NCBI GenBank assembly: GCA_037447655.1
Contig: JBBHKE010002831.1
Coordinates: 1-49,529 of the forward strand
Direction: 5' to 3'
Length of the DNA: 49,529 nt
Origin: Zygnema cylindricum
Lineage: Eukaryota; Streptophyta; Zygnematophyceae; Zygnematales; Zygnemataceae
This document shows, one piece after another, positions 23,343 to 34,210 of this stretch. Below the pieces are notes generated by a model. The model saw only the letters and a list, made by a program, of their open reading frames with translations, did not search any database and was not told the origin of the DNA. The position numbers were made by a program, and so were the translations under genes. How positions within the stretch are numbered: the first letter of the stretch is position 1; the number at the start of each line of letters is the position of its first letter.

Positions 23343-24230
23343 ATGGGGAGGAAGAAGAATAGAAATATTCCTTCCCCCATGTCGACTTCGGAGAGAGCAA
23401 GAGAGTTCAGTTTTTCGGGTTCTCAATTTGAGGAGACTCGGAATACGGAGAGAAAATTTGAGGAGATGTTTGATACATTAATGAGATATGTAGATTCACG
23501 ATTTCAAACTCAATCTAGTGAGAAAAGAGAATTTGCTTCATTTCAGGCTGCCGATCCATTTAGTGGAGGAGCTAATGAGAGTGAGATAAAAGAGAGAATT
23601 AGGAAAGGTAAAGCAAAGATAGAGGAAGATTCAGATTTTGAAGAAGCGTTGGATAATGAAGATGATTATAATATGTCGGGGAAATCCGTGGCCTTTAATG
23701 GCACCAATTATGCGGTTTGGAAGAAATTTATTTCAAATCAACTTATTCTCAAGAGGCTTTGGAGGATTGTCAATGGAGAAGAGAAGATGCCAACGGAGAG
23801 CAAGGCACGTGCTCAATGGAGGTTGAAAGATATTGCGGCAACGACCGGTTTGATGAAGAATTGCACTTCTTCCGTGCTTGATCATTTCCTCGCTCACGGA
23901 ACGGCCCATGAGTGTTGGCAAGCACTTGAAGAGCAATATGAGAAAGGTGTTGAGAACAAAGGTCAATATGTTTATACGGATTTTATGAATTTTAAAATCA
24001 AGTCAAATGAATTGATGGATGATGCCGTGAAGCGCTTCAATATCATACTCGAGCAATTACTCAACAATGGTCGAGTTATTTTGGATGCGGATAAATTAAG
24101 CGTGTTTCTTAACGCTTTGCCGGAGAAGCTTTCGCATCTTAAAGCTATTTTACGAGCGAAGGCGGATAACACTTTCGGATTCACCGTCAATTTTATCAAA
24201 ATGTCGGAGGGAACTCCATCGGCTTCTTAA
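23343..24230 (+). CDS. gag: Copia Gag (UBN2-type), ended early by TAA
   Basis: First ATG in the frame is 23343. The 295 residues hold a charged N-terminus, then the copia capsid-type core: FNGTNYAVWKKFI (about residue 118), LKDIAATTGLMKN, ECWQALEEQYE, FKIKSNELMDDAVKRFN, LNALPEKLSHLKAILRAK. The TAA at 24228-24230 comes before the two zinc knuckles, which lie downstream in the same frame (TCYRCNRLGHLSSSC and QCHFCGKWGHTIPQC at about 24400-24510). In the family the knuckles belong to Gag or the Gag-Pol joint, so the stop either truncates the protein or is read through. Role: particle formation and RNA packaging. Confidence 0.85.
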   Translation: MGRKKNRNIPSPMSTSERAREFSFSGSQFEETRNTERKFEEMFDTLMRYVDSRFQTQSSEKREFASFQAADPFSGGANESEIKERIRKGKAKIEEDSDFEEALDNEDDYNMSGKSVAFNGTNYAVWKKFISNQLILKRLWRIVNGEEKMPTESKARAQWRLKDIAATTGLMKNCTSSVLDHFLAHGTAHECWQALEEQYEKGVENKGQYVYTDFMNFKIKSNELMDDAVKRFNIILEQLLNNGRVILDADKLSVFLNALPEKLSHLKAILRAKADNTFGFTVNFIKMSEGTPSAS

Positions 24231-26468
24231 AGTGGAGGAGGAGGAGTTCTCAACTCTACTACTCCCGAAACCCCGGATCTTAACTATGCCGGTGGTAGAG
24301 GAGGTGGTAGAGGAGGTGGCCCGAGAGGTGGTGGTGGCGGCCGAGGCAACAAGAGGGAGCAAGGTCGTCCACCGAAAGTCCCTTCGGATCTTTCCAATGT
24401 GACATGCTACCGGTGTAACCGGCTTGGACATTTGTCTTCATCTTGTCCGGATAAGGATAAGCAATGTCATTTTTGCGGTAAGTGGGGGCATACGATCCCT
24501 CAATGTTATGCAAAGAGTGGAGATTCCGGAGGTGGAAGAGGAGCTAAAGGAGGTGATAGAGGCGCCGGAGGTGGCGGCCGAGGAGGACGCCGCGGTGGTG
24601 GTCGTGGTTATGGTAATGCAAATTACTTTGACTATGGTAATGAAACCGGTGATGTTTTTCCGGTTCTTAACCTTACCCTTGATTCGGTAAGTAGTGGAGG
24701 AAATTTGGAGAAAGAGTGGATCATTGATACGGGGGCATCTCACCATGTTTGCACGGATGCTACCTTGTTTGATGACATGAGGGAACTTACGGTTCCAAAG
24801 TTTATTACGGTAGCAAGCGGCCATGTCATTTCGGTTGGTACGGTTGGCACGGTTCGGCTTGATCTTCTTTCATGGGATAAGGATGGGAAGGAGAGATCGA
24901 TGGAGTATCGTCTTCAAAATACTCTTTACATTCCGGACGGTTCGGTCAATTTGTTAAGCGTTCCACAAATCCAAAAGAATGGTGGAAGTTTACTTGCGAG
25001 TGGTGATCAATCTATCGAGATTTGGAATGAGAAGGGGAATGTAATTGGAGAAGGAGTTGTAACGGATGCGAATCATAGTCGGCTCTTATGGAGGAGGCCG
25101 AAATCTAAAGTTCCCACCGAGGGAATTTCACATCAAATTTCGGAGTTGAAAGGTGATCTTACCTTATGGCATCATCGAATGTGTCATAGATCCGAGGTAA
25201 GTTTGAAGAAGATGATTCGTCATTCTTCCGTGAGGGGTTTGGACCTCGCATCCGGTGAGAAGGTGAACGGATGCGGAGGATGTAGCAAAGGACGTCAAAT
25301 TCGGAAATCCCATCCGAATAAAGACATCAAGCATCGTGCTCAAAGTCCTTTGGAGGTTGTTCACATCGATCTTTGTGGACATATTAAACCCGAGACAATT
25401 GGAGGTAATAAGTATACTTTGGTGATTGTTGATGACTTCTCTCGGAAGTCATGGGTGTACTTATTGAAAAAGAAATCGGATGCATTTGAAAAATTTAAAG
25501 AATGGCATGTAATGGCCGAAAGGCAAATTGATAAGAAGCTTAAGTCTATTCGATCGGACAATGGAGGGGAGTTTGTTGTTTTTGAGGGGTATTGTAAGGA
25601 GTGGGGGATAAGGCATCAATTCACGGCGCCTTATTCTCCGGAATCAAATGGAGTGGCCGAGAGAAAGAATCGTACCTTACAAGAAATGGTCCGTGCGATG
25701 GTTCATAGCTCCGGACGAGAGATGTTTTTGTGGGGAGATGCGATTCTTACGGCGAATTACATTTGTAACCGAAGACTCACTTCGGTTTCCAGAAGAAAAA
25801 CACCGGAGGAGTTATGGAGTGGTAGAAAGCCCACGGTTCATCATTTGAGAATTTGGGGATGTCATGCCACGGTTTATGTAGAATCAATTAAGAGGAAGGG
25901 GAAATTTGCACCAAGGTGTTGGCCGGGAATTTTTGTTGGTTATAGTGCGAAGGGGAATTTGTACCGAGTGTATGATCCGGCTCGTCACACCGTGGAGGAA
26001 TCTCGGAATGTGGATTTTCATGAGGATCTCAAATCCGCCATGAATTCCGTTGGGAAATTTAAAGAAAATTTGGATTTCTATGAGGAGAGTGAAATTGAGA
26101 ACTTTCCTTACATTGGGGATTCGGAATCCGATGTGGAACCGAATGAGGAAACTAAGAAAAATAATTTGAAGAAATCGGTTGAAATTGAATTTGGAAGTAA
26201 GAGTGATGGATCTTTGGATTCCCGAGTGCCTTCGAACATTCGGAAATCTCAAAGTTCTAAATTGAGTTCTAAATCGAGTGAGAAGGATATTGAAATTGAA
26301 TCCGAGGAAGAGAAAGAAGAAAAAGAGGAGGAGCAAGTTATTAGGAGGAGCTCTCGGATTACAAAGGGGAAGAAACCGGAGAAACTCACTTACGATCGAA
26401 AAGGGGAAAATACATCAAATTCGCATTATTTTCTTTCCGATGCTAAGGAGACGGAGTTTCTTTTGTAG
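24231..26468 (+). CDS. pol: Copia Pol part 1: zinc knuckles, protease, integrase
   Basis: Open in the Gag frame for 745 codons up to TAG at 26466-26468. It has no initiator of its own at the left; it would need readthrough of the TAA before it. Order: Gly/Arg-rich linker, two CCHC knuckles, aspartic protease IDTGASHHVCTD (about 24724), the GAG-pre-integrase zinc region LWHHRMCHRS...CGGCSKGRQ (HHCC), and the integrase core with catalytic acids in VVHIDLCGH, IRSDNGGEF and NGVAERKN. The tail is Glu/Ser/Lys-rich. All catalytic residues are present. Integrase inserts the cDNA; the protease cuts the polyprotein. Confidence 0.85.
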   Translation, partial: SGGGGVLNSTTPETPDLNYAGGRGGGRGGGPRGGGGGRGNKREQGRPPKVPSDLSNVTCYRCNRLGHLSSSCPDKDKQCHFCGKWGHTIPQCYAKSGDSGGGRGAKGGDRGAGGGGRGGRRGGGRGYGNANYFDYGNETGDVFPVLNLTLDSVSSGGNLEKEWIIDTGASHHVCTDATLFDDMRELTVPKFITVASGHVISVGTVGTVRLDLLSWDKDGKERSMEYRLQNTLYIPDGSVNLLSVPQIQKNGGSLLASGDQSIEIWNEKGNVIGEGVVTDANHSRLLWRRPKSKVPTEGISHQISELKGDLTLWHHRMCHRSEVSLKKMIRHSSVRGLDLASGEKVNGCGGCSKGRQIRKSHPNKDIKHRAQSPLEVVHIDLCGHIKPETIGGNKYTLVIVDDFSRKSWVYLLKKKSDAFEKFKEWHVMAERQIDKKLKSIRSDNGGEFVVFEGYCKEWGIRHQFTAPYSPESNGVAERKNRTLQEMVRAMVHSSGREMFLWGDAILTANYICNRRLTSVSRRKTPEELWSGRKPTVHHLRIWGCHATVYVESIKRKGKFAPRCWPGIFVGYSAKGNLYRVYDPARHTVEESRNVDFHEDLKSAMNSVGKFKENLDFYEESEIENFPYIGDSESDVEPNEETKKNNLKKSVEIEFGSKSDGSLDSRVPSNIRKSQSSKLSSKSSEKDIEIESEEEKEEKEEEQVIRRSSRITKGKKPEKLTYDRKGENTSNSHYFLSDAKETEFLL

Positions 26469-26516
26469 CAATCACTTTCGGAAAATATGACCGGCGACCC
26501 TCAATCTTATGTCTAG

Positions 26517-28028
26517 GCTAGAAGGTCGGTTGATTGGGAGAGTAAGTGGAAACCGGCGCGGGAGAAAGAATTTAAGTCGGTGGTTGATAATCGAACTTTT
26601 GAGGAAGTGAAATTACCGGAGGGGAAAAAGGCGATTGATGCAAAGTGGGTCTTTAAAACCAAAACTGGAGCGTCGAGTGAAATTATTAAGTACAAGGCGA
26701 GGCTTGTGTGTAAGGGGTTCCAACAACGTGAGGGAATCGATTTTAAGGAGACTTATGCTCCCGTGGTGAAGTTCGACTCACTACGGATTATTATTGCAAT
26801 TGCAGCGATGGGGAAGAAGCACGTCCATCAAATGGACGTTGAGACCGCGTTTTTAAATGGTGAGTTGGAGGAAGAGGTATATATGAAAGTACCGGAAGGT
26901 GTCTCTCCTTTGAAGGAAGGAAATGTATGGCGTTTGAGAAAATCATTATATGGTTTGAAACAAGCACCACGCACTTGGTATTTGAGACTTCATCAAGTGC
27001 TATTGAAGTTTGGATTTGTACGGACGACGTCCGATTGTGGAGTTTACGTGAAAGGTGAAGGAGTTGATCAAATCATCTTTTCTGTTTATGTGGATGATTT
27101 CTTGATGGCATGCGACAAGTTGGAGCGCATTAATGAGTTGAAATGTTATCTTGGATTACATTTCAAAGTAACGGATCTTGGAGAGGTACGATATATTTTA
27201 GGGATTGAAGTGATACGTGACAAGGAGGGGAACATTAAATTGAGTCAAGCTCAATATTGTAAGGAGATTTTGGAGAGATTCGGTATGACTGACGCGAAAC
27301 CGCTTTCTACACCGTTGGATGCAAACCTACACATTCGTAAGTTTGAAGAGGAGGATTCTATCGACGTACCTTATCGAGAGGCGGTTGGTTCACTTATGTA
27401 CCTTAGCGTTGGTACTCGTCCAGATATTTCGGCCGCGGTTTCTATCGTAAGCCGTTATTGTCACGAGCCAAAGAAGGCGCATTCGGAGGCCGTACGACGT
27501 ATCTTTCGATACTTGGTTGGTACGATTGATCTTGGACTTTTGTTTACTTCTGACAAAAATTCTTTGGAGTGTGTTGGGTATTGTGACGCGGATTGGGGCG
27601 GCGATTTTGATTCAAGTAAGTCTACGTCAGGATATGCATTTATTTTTGGAGGAGCTGCGATCTCGTGGAGTTCAAGGCTACAACCTACGGTTGCGTTGAG
27701 TTCCACAGAATCTGAGTATATGGCTGCGTGTCATGCAGCTAAGGCTTCGATTTGGATTAAGGAGATGTTACGTGAGTTAAGCATTCCTATTGGTTGTATG
27801 ACGATTTATTCTGACAGCATGAGTTCTATGGCGTTGGCGAAAAATCCTGTGTTTCACAAGAGGACGAAACACATCAGGTTCCAATGGCATTTTGTAAGAG
27901 ATTTGGTTACGGCAAATGAGATTGAATTTTCGTACGTACCAACTAAAGAGGAGGCGGCTGATTTGTTGACAAAGGCTGCTACACATGATGTGTTTGAGAG
28001 GGGACGACCGAAACTTGGATTATTTTAA
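26517..28028 (+). CDS. pol: Copia Pol part 2: reverse transcriptase and RNase H
   Basis: Same frame as part 1, after TAGs at 26466 and 26514 that lie 15 codons apart in the integrase-RT linker. Markers: DAKWVFKTK, KARLVCKGFQQREGIDF, APVVKFDSLR, QMDVETAFLNGELEEEVYM, LYGLKQAPRTWY and the active site YVDDFLMACD (about 27089). RNase H follows: YCDADWGG, STESEYMAA, YSDSMSS, then KHIRFQWHFVRD. It ends with TAA at 28026-28028, 23 bp before the polypurine tract. RT and RNase H active-site residues are intact. Confidence 0.85.
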   Translation, partial: ARRSVDWESKWKPAREKEFKSVVDNRTFEEVKLPEGKKAIDAKWVFKTKTGASSEIIKYKARLVCKGFQQREGIDFKETYAPVVKFDSLRIIIAIAAMGKKHVHQMDVETAFLNGELEEEVYMKVPEGVSPLKEGNVWRLRKSLYGLKQAPRTWYLRLHQVLLKFGFVRTTSDCGVYVKGEGVDQIIFSVYVDDFLMACDKLERINELKCYLGLHFKVTDLGEVRYILGIEVIRDKEGNIKLSQAQYCKEILERFGMTDAKPLSTPLDANLHIRKFEEEDSIDVPYREAVGSLMYLSVGTRPDISAAVSIVSRYCHEPKKAHSEAVRRIFRYLVGTIDLGLLFTSDKNSLECVGYCDADWGGDFDSSKSTSGYAFIFGGAAISWSSRLQPTVALSSTESEYMAACHAAKASIWIKEMLRELSIPIGCMTIYSDSMSSMALAKNPVFHKRTKHIRFQWHFVRDLVTANEIEFSYVPTKEEAADLLTKAATHDVFERGRPKLGLF

Positions 28029-28050
28029 AGAGTTTGGCGATTCCGACAAT

Positions 28051-28061
28051 AAGAGGGGGAT
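28051..28061 (+). promoter_or_regulatory. Polypurine tract of the copia element
   Basis: AAGAGGGGGAT directly before the 3' LTR; primes plus-strand synthesis in the family. Confidence 0.85.
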
Positions 28062-28712
28062 TGTTGGATTATTGTCGTTTCGCGGTATTTCCGCGAAGCG
28101 TCATACCAACATTTAATTGTTGACGTGAAGTACCACGTCATCATACGAAACGTACGATGTAAGTTTCGTGGTACTAATTTTGAAGCGTCCGCGAACGAAA
28201 CATACTATTTCATTTCGCGTGACTTTTGTCTTCATGTACAGATGTTTGATTTTGCGTGCAGGTGTACTTGTGAAGCGACACGTGTTAAGTCAACGTTTGG
28301 AGTTTGTTGTTTCGAAGGAAGAAAGCGCGTGCGCCTTCCTTCGTGGAATTTTCATTGAAGAGTGCACAGTCAGCTAGGGACAGACTTCGTCGCTACGCTA
28401 AGTTCTGCTTGTCTTATCTTGTTGTCTCTTAGTGTAGAGTAGCGAGTATATATAGACAGCAGTGTACATGTGCAGAGTATCGATTGAATTAATTAATCAA
28501 TCTATCTTAGATGAGTAATCTTGGAGAAGAGGATTAATAGTGAAGAGAGAGAAGAGAGAAGAGAGAAGAGACATGATGTAAAGAGGCTTCGGCCAAGAAC
28601 ACTTATAAATCTTTTTGGCTGAATATTCTTCTTGTCTTTTATGAGCTCCCGCTGTGTAATGATTTTTGTATTGTGAATTATTTTTGTAAAACTTTTTGTT
28701 TAAGATCCTACA
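28062..28712 (+). repeat. 3' LTR of the copia element
   Basis: 651 bp, same as the 5' LTR except about four substitutions (near the 34th base, two close together near base 147, and one near base 590). Confidence 0.95.
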
Positions 28713-29079
28713 TTTATGTGTCCAATTTTAGTTTTGAAACCAACAAACAAAAGGTAATATCCTTAACTTTTCATGGAAGTCTTCAAATTAATAATGCAAC
28801 AAGTGTGCATGGAGAAACAATGATTAACGCGGCAAGAAAAACGTTGACGCTAATAATGATGCGCAGTGTATTAAAACAGACACATATCATGAGTTTAATG
28901 TTTAAACCACATTATAGTGTGGACAAAAGTTGACATAAAAGATGACTGGCTCATCCATGCATTAATAAGTTAGAAGCTACTTTTGAATGGTTAAGACAAA
29001 CATTTAACAATTTAAATAGATCCTGTTGTCCTGACTGGTATCTTTGACTGATATTTTAGCTAATTTGGAATAATAAAAA

Positions 29080-29879
29080 TAAGAATAACAATAACAATAA
29101 AAAAATAATAATTATTATAATGTGTATAATATTTGCTCAAGATATATCATAGATCTAATAAAATGATTTATCACACTTATAATAAATATACAGACAGTCA
29201 GTTTAGTTATAATTTCTATAATACCTATAATAACATTTACAATATGTATAATATAGAATAAAAGGTACAATGTATATAATATATATAACACTAATGGCTT
29301 TAATATATATAGTAAAAACAATAATATATGTAATGTATGTAACAACAGTTTAGTAGTAAAATATATTAAATATATATAAAACAGTTTAGTTAAAATATAT
29401 GTAGTATGTATCATAATAAAAGTTATATATACATATAATATACATGGCAATAATTGTAATAAATTTAATACATATAAGAGTATAATTTATATAATAATAA
29501 TAGTTATACTTTATGAAATATATGTATTAATAATAATTATCGTATATATAATGACAATTACAATATATATAACATATCGAATAATATTTCTAACACATGT
29601 AACTGATATAGTATAATACGTTATAAACCGTTATAATACATATTTAACATAAGTAATATTTGTAATGTATACAATAATGCACGTTATTATCTGTTTAATA
29701 TATTTGAAGTAGGTGCTATAATATAAATAATGTATATAATAATAGTTGAAGCATAATATATCAAACTACTGTTACAACTATTGCTATAGTTGTACTGTAT
29801 ACTAATAATAATTATAATAAACATAATGTAATGGTTAGATATAATTGTCATAATATATATAATATCCCAGTTAGTTTCA
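29080..29879. repeat. AT-rich low-complexity block
   Basis: Degenerate TATAATA words over 0.8 kb. Frames rich in Ile/Tyr/Leu here are not genes. Confidence 0.85.
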
Positions 29880-31360
29880 ACTGTTATAATTACTATAATG
29901 AAAACAAGAGGAGGAAGGAGAAGAATTTGCTACATTTGCATGCGCTAACTCTCTAAAAGATTTTAACACGTAGAGATTACCACATTTAATCCCCTTTCCA
30001 AGGGAAATATGGTTTGACGAAAAAAACTGGACGCCGGTTTCAGAAATGACTCCAAAACTACTATTTTTGAGTGTCGTACCCACAAAAAAAAGATTTATCT
30101 TGAGTTGGGGAACGTAGTAAACGTTATCCTAAATGAGAGACTCGGAACTATTCGTATTTATGACCACGTGTCCAACAAAATTTAACGTTAGGACAGAGTT
30201 ATTTCCAAGTAAAATGTTTAAAAGAGAAAAAAGCATAACAAGATTTGTCATGATAGATTTAGAACATGACATGTGGTGGGAAGCACCACAATCTATTAAC
30301 CAATCATGATTGTTACCTGAAGCATTGAATGCGTACCCATAGTCCATTGGAGGGATGGGAGTAGGTACAGAATTGGTGTGGTTAGTTGGCTGTACGTTCG
30401 GATCCGTTACGTCAGAATGAAGGAGTAGAGGAGGTACAGTTGGCGCAAGTTGAAAATGTGGCGACATGTTGTACCAAGGGGGAGGTGGCCCGTAAGGACC
30501 GTACGAAGGAGTAATGAATGCTGCAATCGCGTGTCCAACATGATTGTACGCGACAGGCGGATAGGGCGGCGCTCTTGGATTTGGAGCGTTGTATTTATTT
30601 TGACCGCCGCCGCCACCGACTGTCGCACGTTCACGTTTTCGAGCGAGAACTGGACACGCGTCGATTAAATGATCTTTCTCTTTGCAGTATCTGCAAAAAG
30701 TGGAAGATCCTGCAGCACCTGTAAAAGGATTTTTTGAAACAAAAGTAGTTAGTGCTGTGGCGTCAGATGATGTCAAATATTTTTTTAATTTTTGTCTGCT
30801 CTCTTCGTAGACAAGTTGATTGGTTGGATGAGGTAAGGTGACATTCGCAGGATTTTTGTCAACCGTACCAACAAAAGATTCAAAACTAGGCGGCAATCTT
30901 GCCAAAATCACGCTGATAAGATCTTCATGCGTCACAGGATAATTAATACATTTTAAACGGCCAGCGTATGATTGTACTTTTTGTATAAACGACAGCATGT
31001 CTTCAGACTTATCCTTTTCAAGGAGAATAAATTCTCGTCGAAGGGCAAAACGATGTGGCCACGTGTCGGTTTCATACGCGGCGCACAAAAGTAGCCACGC
31101 TTCATTTGCGGTTGTGGCGCTTCGCACAAGATTTGCAATTGTTCCATCCAGCAACAGTATGAGACGAGACAGCGCGACGGAGTCTTTTTCCTTCCACGCA
31201 ATGATTGCAGTCTGGGTGGCCGCAAAATCATCGTCATCCTCATCTGGCAGAATTGGAATGATGACGTCTCCTATGACGTGGCCCCATAATTTCTCAAAAC
31301 TGAATAGATGCTGGATTAGAAATTTCCAGTTGTAAAAGTCTTGTCATTTAAACTTATGTA
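29880..31360 (-). pseudogene. Ty1/copia relic: gag, zinc knuckle, protease, start of pre-integrase
   Basis: The reading runs leftward. It starts inside Gag (DFYNWKFLIQ...EKLWGHVIGD) just after an in-frame TGA near 31350, continues through LLLDGTIANLVRS, YETDTW, LLEKDKSEDMLSFIQKVQSY and LARLPPSFESFV, then a knuckle FCRYCKEKDHLIDACP, a Gly/Pro-rich linker, and the protease site as DCGASHHM. TAG at 30129-30131 interrupts it; the same frame resumes with VYYVPQLKINLFF and ends near GKGIKCGNLYVLK at the AT-rich block. Integrase, RT and LTRs are missing. It is distinct in sequence from the plus-strand copia at 22650. An older, truncated insertion. Confidence 0.8.
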
Positions 31361-32800
31361 CTGAGTTTGACACGGCCGAAGCTGTGGGCCCATAACCTAA
31401 TAAGTTAGCGGCCATAACAAAAGAAAGATTTAAAGCAAAAGGACAGACAAATGTACAAAGTACATAAAGGGAACAAAGGACAGTAAAGACTGTCGTGAAC
31501 TTGAGTTCAGTATTGATTGAAAAAAGTTAAATGAAACAAAGTTAGGCGCTTGAGTTTTATAGATAAACTCAAGCGTGTAAAGCGCATTAAATGGAGGTAC
31601 GAATAATCTAGGTAACTTCTGATAAGTGGAGATCATCTAGGTATATCTAAAAATGTAGGTAGAACTAGTTAGCAAGATTCCAAGAATTAGTGGGAATCTT
31701 TCTACGCTAAATAACAATATGTACAAAAAAAAGGTACAACGAGTACATGAACACTAATTAAAGTTTTATACTTAAGACTTAGTGTTCTAGGACTTAATAA
31801 CTATCGAGAAACAACTATCTAAACATATTGGTTCAAAAGTAGTGTGGAATGTAGAAGTAGTCGAATTCCAATAACAAGTAGCTATAACATTCAATTTGCA
31901 TCACATACCGAGATCTTGATAAACGATAAATCGACACGATGTATCAAACCGTCGATAATTGCGGTTTTGATACTGGAATATCACTAATAAATACAAGCAA
32001 AGCATCTCGTGCGTCCATACGTGGTACACTTTGTGCAGGAAGTACTTTTGTCAATCTAAAATATTTTTGTCGGATATCATGAGATCGATGTTTGTTTGTA
32101 GAGCGGATAAAATCACAAATTGTAACATCTTGATTTCACCATGTACTATTATCGCGATTTTGATTGTTTTACATTAGGCATTTTTGTTATATTTTAATTG
32201 AGATAACATATCGTTTTGGTTATGTCATATCTTACCGCCACAGTGAAGGAAAGTATCGCATGTTCTATGAACGACACTTTGTATTGTGATGGTGTGGATG
32301 TCCATTGCCAAACCCTTTATTAGTTGAATAACTCAAAGTTGGAATTGAATTGTTCGAATTCTTTGTATGACTATTACCACAAGGAAACAAATATTGAACG
32401 TATTGGTTGAAACTAGTTTGAGATTCCAATACATCAATGTCAACCGTGGGGTTAACTTCCAGTTTGATCAGTTACATGTTTGTCATGTTTGTCAAAAATT
32501 TGAAGACTTGTTCCAATAAGGAACTCAAACAATTTCTCCGATGTCACAATTTCCTTATGATGTCATGTAATTTTTCCTTTGGTTTGAACTTTGGTACAAC
32601 TCCATTTTGTTGTCTCAATATGTACAATCGTATAAAAAATTATGATTCGTACATTTCAATCTATTCTCTCGAAAGATTGTCTATCAATGTATCGTCAAGC
32701 TCTTTTGCACCCAGGTTGTGGATTCGTACAGTTTAAAGGAGAGGGTTTGCAAGGATTTTTAGTGTTTCTTAGGGGTTTGAGAATTTTAGGGTTTTCATGT
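31361..32800. other. AT-rich stretch, no gene recognised
   Basis: No conserved frame or terminal repeat seen. Positions 31905-31985 hold several TATC/GATA words like family E. Confidence 0.5.
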
Positions 32801-32804
32801 GCTT

Positions 32805-33090
32805 CAAGAGAGAGAGGGAGGGGGAGAGAGGAGAAGAGGGAAAAGGAGAGGGAGAGGGAGAGATAGGAGTGAGAGAAAAAAAAGAAAGATAATTTTTTCC
32901 TAAAGTGACTATTCACAAGAGCAAAATAATGAGAAGTGGGATACTTTGAGAAATGGGAGAAAAGCAAAGGAGCGAAAAGTTAGGAAAGTGGAGAAGGGGA
33001 AAAGGAGGAGGGGGGCAGACGGAGGCGGATGGATAGTGGGAGAAAAGGACAGAAGAGGTAATGAAAGGAAATAGAAGACGAGAGAAAGAA
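32805..33090. repeat. Purine-rich (GA/GGA) tract
   Basis: About 285 bp strongly biased to G and A on the plus strand, with GAGAGG units. Minus-strand Ser/Leu-rich frames are products of the bias. Confidence 0.8.
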
Positions 33091-33109
33091 GTTAACAAAT
33101 CGTTTGGAA

Positions 33110-34210
33110 TGGCAGGGTGTTACAATATTTGAGTTTCACAAACGTGACGCTGCAACTGCAGAGCTTCGTACAGATTTTTGTACTTCAAAACGTAAACGAA
33201 TGGTTTCTCTTGGCCATTCTGACGGCCGGTAAATAATGATGCTGACGGGTGATTCCAGTTAGTCAGTTCCACAGACCCGGTCTGCGAATGCCGTCCCCTT
33301 AAAATAAAATTGACTCTTGCCGCACTGTACTTTGTAACTTCCCTAACGAATGTCGAAGTTACGGTCGGATGTTCGCATATGCTTAGGACAGCAGTCACGA
33401 TACGTCCGGATCCAATAGAACGCGTTCGGATCTATTTAGGATGTTCTTGCAAAGTGTAAACATACTTTTTTGGACTGTTCCATACTTCCATCGCGAACAG
33501 ATTGGCAGCTGGTTCGCTGGCGTATGTATAACTTTTACGAAGGCGTATCAAAATATGCCGTACGGCAGTCGAATAGTTCTAATCTGTTCGCAATTGATTA
33601 CCACCCCTTCTGTAACTCAACGTAGAAATTACCGCATACGACAGACAACAGACAGCTCACACACGACATGCGAATTACGACAAACATACGACAGCGCAGC
33701 ATTTACGCATTATGTTACATCCACCCGAACATATTGTACGGTTGGCTTCTCATGGCGATTCGTCCTTACATCATATCGCCTTGCTGGTAAGTTTTGTGAT
33801 TGTAGATCTGTACAGCACGTTCGTTAGATTGCCTTCCGGCAGTCCGTACACGTGCTGAGTCAAAGCTACCCTGGCAGCTCGACTGCTTTTTGTACCACTG
33901 ACCGGCCGTCCAAAGTTTCCTCGGCCAACTCCTTACATTAATGCCGATTTGCTGTGCGACGACGACCGTACGTCAGCATGGACAGCAGGCCCCGGTTCCA
34001 GCCGCCATCCCCGCCTCCCACCTACGCCAATAGTCACGCCCCATCCTTATACGTCGGTCAACGTCGTGACTCCCTTCTCCGAAATTCTCCCACGGATATC
34101 TTCGGCAGATTCTTCGGGATTTCTTAAGGGGACTAACCTGGTACTCCCCGCACGACAATTGTATGCCGGCGATTCCCGTACATTACGCACTTTTCATACG
34201 AAATAAAAAA
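33110..34210. other. GC-richer, CpG- and GTAC-rich island of unknown nature
   Basis: Visibly richer in G+C than its surroundings, with many CGTAC words. Frames up to 128 codons exist, but none shows a recognisable domain. Probably an unclassified repeat; no ends could be matched. Confidence 0.35.

Larger units (their letters stand above)
22650..28712 (+). mobile_element. Ty1/copia LTR retrotransposon, full-length
   Basis: Two 651-bp LTRs, PBS, gag, protease, integrase, reverse transcriptase, RNase H and polypurine tract are all present in copia order (integrase before RT). Target duplication TTTAT is perfect (22645-22649, 28713-28717). The LTRs differ at about 4 of 651 positions by eye, so the insertion is recent. 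The coding region is one frame from 23343 to 28028, with in-frame stops at 24228, 26466 and 26514. Confidence 0.95.
22573..28873. mobile_element. Family C-like element split by the copia insertion
   Basis: Left end TACAGTGTGTATTGTTATTA (22573 on), right end ATGATGCGCAGTGTA (about 28859-28873), related in inverse over about 26 bp (TTATTAGCG core shared). Without the 6-kb copia element it would be about 230 bp. Ends are imperfect. Confidence 0.55.

Noticed and set aside
22650-28712. An alternative genetic code (TAA/TAG as sense) to explain stops in the retroelements.
   Set aside because: The GH5 gene and copia pol end in TAA and the non-LTR frame in TAG at the expected places, the cysteine-rich gene ends in TGA, and host exons contain no in-frame TAA/TAG.
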